DNA of 64,000 bases from Dactylosporangium vinaceum (GTDB lineage Bacteria; Actinomycetota; Actinomycetes; Mycobacteriales; Micromonosporaceae), in contig NZ_CP061913.1 in the NCBI RefSeq assembly GCF_019904175.1, positions 10,974,001 through 11,038,000 of the forward strand, written 5' to 3'. The notes under the pieces are model-generated. The model was not told where the DNA came from. It was given only the letters and a program-made list of their open reading frames with translations, and did not search any database. Position numbers and translations under genes: made by a program. Position 1 is the stretch's first letter, and each line of letters opens with the position of its first letter. Positions 62,555-64,000 of the stretch are shown here, piece by piece.

Positions 62555-64000
62555 CAGGCCGTGCCACGAGCGCCACAGCGCGGCGTAGGCCCCGCCGGCC
62601 GCGACCAGCTCGTCGTGGCTGCCCAGCTCGCTGATCCGGCCGTCCTCGACGACGGCCACCCGGTCGGCGTCGTGCGCGGAGAAGAGCCGGTGCGCGATCG
62701 CGATGACCGTGCGCCCCTCGAGGGCCCCGGCCAGCGACCGCTCCAGGTGACGGGCCGCCCGCGGGTCGATGAGCGACGTCGCCTCGTCCAGGACGAGCGT
62801 GTGCGGGTCGGCCAGCACCAGCCGGGCCAGGGCCAGCTGCTGGGCCTGGGCGGGCGACAGCGACAGGTCCGCGGTGTCCAGCCCCTCGGGCAGCGCGAGG
62901 GCCCAGTCCAGCGCGTCCACCGTCTCCAGCGCGGCGCACAGCTCGGCGTCGGTCGCACCCGGCCGGGCGAGCGTCAGGTTGTCGCGGAGGCTGCCGATGA
63001 ACACGTGGTGCTCCTGGGTGACGAGCGCGACGTGGCCGCGCAGCTCGTCGAGGGGCAGTGCCTCCAGGGGTACCGTCCCGAGCTCGACCGCGCCCGCCCG
63101 CGGCGCGTGGACGCCGGCGAGCAGCCGCCCGAGCGTTGACTTGCCGGCTCCCGAGGGCCCGACCATGGCGAGCCGCTCCCCGGGCCGCACGGCCAGGTCA
63201 ATGCCGTGCAGGACGTCGCGGCCGTCCACATAGGAGTACCGCACGTCCCGAGCCACCAGCACCTCGTCCACCGGCTTCGGCCCGTCCGCGGGCACCGGGG
63301 CCCCGGCCGCCGCCCGCACCCCGATGACCCGGGCGAACGACGCCTGGCCGAGCTGCAGCATGTCGATGTAGCTGAGGATGCGGTCGAGCGGGTCGATTAT
63401 CGACACGAAGTAGAGCACCGCGGCCGTCACCTGCCCGACCGAGGCCCACCCCTCCATCACGAACCAGCCGCCGGCCAGCAGCGCGACAGCGGCCGGCACC
63501 GCGTAGCCGAACTCGGAGAGCGGGAACCAGAGCGTGCGCAGCTTCAGCGTGTACATCGCGGCCGCGTAGGTGCCCTCCAGCTGCTCCTGCGTCCGCCGGA
63601 TCCGCCGCTGCTGCCAGCCGAGGGTCTCCACGGTCCGCGCGCCCTCGACCGTCTCGGCCAGTCCGTCGGCCATCCGGGCCAGGGCCGCCGTCTCGCGCAG
63701 ATATCCGGCGTTGGCGCGGTTGAAGTACCACCGCGAAGAAAGGTAGATGACAGGCACGCCGACGAGCGCGGGCAGCAGCAGGATCGGCCCGACCAGACCC
63801 ACGGCGGCGAGCGTCAGCAGCATCTGCAGCCCGCTGACGACGATCATGGGCAGCGCGATCTGGACGGAGTCCGACGTCTGCGCCACGTCCCGCGAGGCCC
63901 GGCTGAGCAGGTCGCCCGTCCCGGCCCGCTCCACCGTTGACAGCGGGATCGCCAGCACGCCGTCGACGAACTCCTCGCGCAGCCGGGCCAGCACCCGCTC
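62486..64000 (-). CDS. ABC exporter, fused permease-ATPase (5' end cut by window)
   Basis: The frame is open to base 64000; 504 codons are visible of a protein usually near 580-600. The visible part begins inside the transmembrane domain (LSTVERAGTGDLLSRASRDV is the coupling-helix region), with membrane segments at roughly residues 50-90, 165-185 and 195-215. The ATPase has GPSGAGKSTLGRLL (Walker A), VTQEHHVF (Q loop), LVLADPHTLVLDEATS (Walker B) and IAIAHRL (switch His). The signature reads LSPAQAQQ instead of LSGGQ, a variant suggesting the less active site of a heterodimer; the partner gene may lie beyond the window. Multidrug or lipid substrate not known. Confidence 0.92.
   Translation of the reverse strand, partial: ERVLARLREEFVDGVLAIPLSTVERAGTGDLLSRASRDVAQTSDSVQIALPMIVVSGLQMLLTLAAVGLVGPILLLPALVGVPVIYLSSRWYFNRANAGYLRETAALARMADGLAETVEGARTVETLGWQQRRIRRTQEQLEGTYAAAMYTLKLRTLWFPLSEFGYAVPAAVALLAGGWFVMEGWASVGQVTAAVLYFVSIIDPLDRILSYIDMLQLGQASFARVIGVRAAAGAPVPADGPKPVDEVLVARDVRYSYVDGRDVLHGIDLAVRPGERLAMVGPSGAGKSTLGRLLAGVHAPRAGAVELGTVPLEALPLDELRGHVALVTQEHHVFIGSLRDNLTLARPGATDAELCAALETVDALDWALALPEGLDTADLSLSPAQAQQLALARLVLADPHTLVLDEATSLIDPRAARHLERSLAGALEGRTVIAIAHRLFSAHDADRVAVVEDGRISELGSHDELVAAGGAYAALWRSWHGLSLQQGVDDPDDHHGGDRQPEGQ

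Overview
The window is very GC-rich with strong codon bias, GTG starts, WhiB, BldM-like and GuaB3 proteins, a fragment resembling a conservon, and the gene order groES-groEL / whiD / bldM-like / DUF5319 / guaB / guaB3. This points to a filamentous actinomycete, most likely of the Micromonosporaceae (Actinoplanes-like). That assignment is inference from gene content; no rRNA gene is present. I saw no tRNA, rRNA or CRISPR.

Layout. 1-4.8 kb: mfd (5' end cut by the window), a lipoprotein and mazG. 4.8-6.0 kb: a gap holding two transposase relics (IS630-like, IS982-like). 6.0-8.7 kb: a small surface-polysaccharide group (WecG/TagA transferase, sulfotransferase, GT2). 8.8-13.6 kb: DUF998 membrane protein, icd, a membrane protein, a CGNR zinc-finger protein and a PQQ-like propeller protein. 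13.6-14.65 kb: a gene-free stretch of three kinds of tandem repeat. 14.7-23.8 kb: core metabolism on the minus strand (folD, purH, purN, DUF6350, sucD, sucC, B12-binding mutase subunit) plus two envelope proteins. 24.1-29.2 kb: M23 peptidase, another repeat-rich convergent gap, pcrA, then chorismate mutase behind what looks like a complete aromatic-amino-acid attenuator, then a PIG-L deacetylase.

29.2-38.7 kb: phospholipid genes psd and pssA, separated by a PspC / PspC-kinase / LuxR regulatory group and by transposon debris (IS481-like, IS5-like, and an IS30 element with intact ends but a stop codon in its transposase). A palindromic repeat family occurs at 29.2, 36.1/37.4 and 50.0 kb; the 29.2 kb copy is the uninterrupted counterpart of the repeat that carries the IS30. 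38.9-49.9 kb: two Nudix genes, guaA, a GMC oxidoreductase, a hypothetical protein, an ABC-type binding lipoprotein, and a nitrate-sensor-type kinase with a roadblock protein (first two genes of a conservon). 50.0-51.2 kb: an ISL3 element with target duplication, lying at the guaB3 terminator. 51.2-64.0 kb: guaB3, guaB, DUF5319, BldM-like regulator, whiD, a molybdopterin oxidoreductase, groEL/groES with two CIRCE operators, a methyltransferase, a hypothetical protein, ybaK, a DUF1707 protein and a truncated ABC exporter.

How it fits together: most genes are housekeeping (nucleotide synthesis, TCA cycle, folate, DNA repair, chaperones, phospholipids) with developmental regulators. The accessory signal sits in the gaps. 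The best candidate for an undescribed regulatory system is the short leader reading frame with five aromatic codons out of six, plus mutually exclusive RNA hairpins, in front of the chorismate mutase gene (27.95-28.14 kb).
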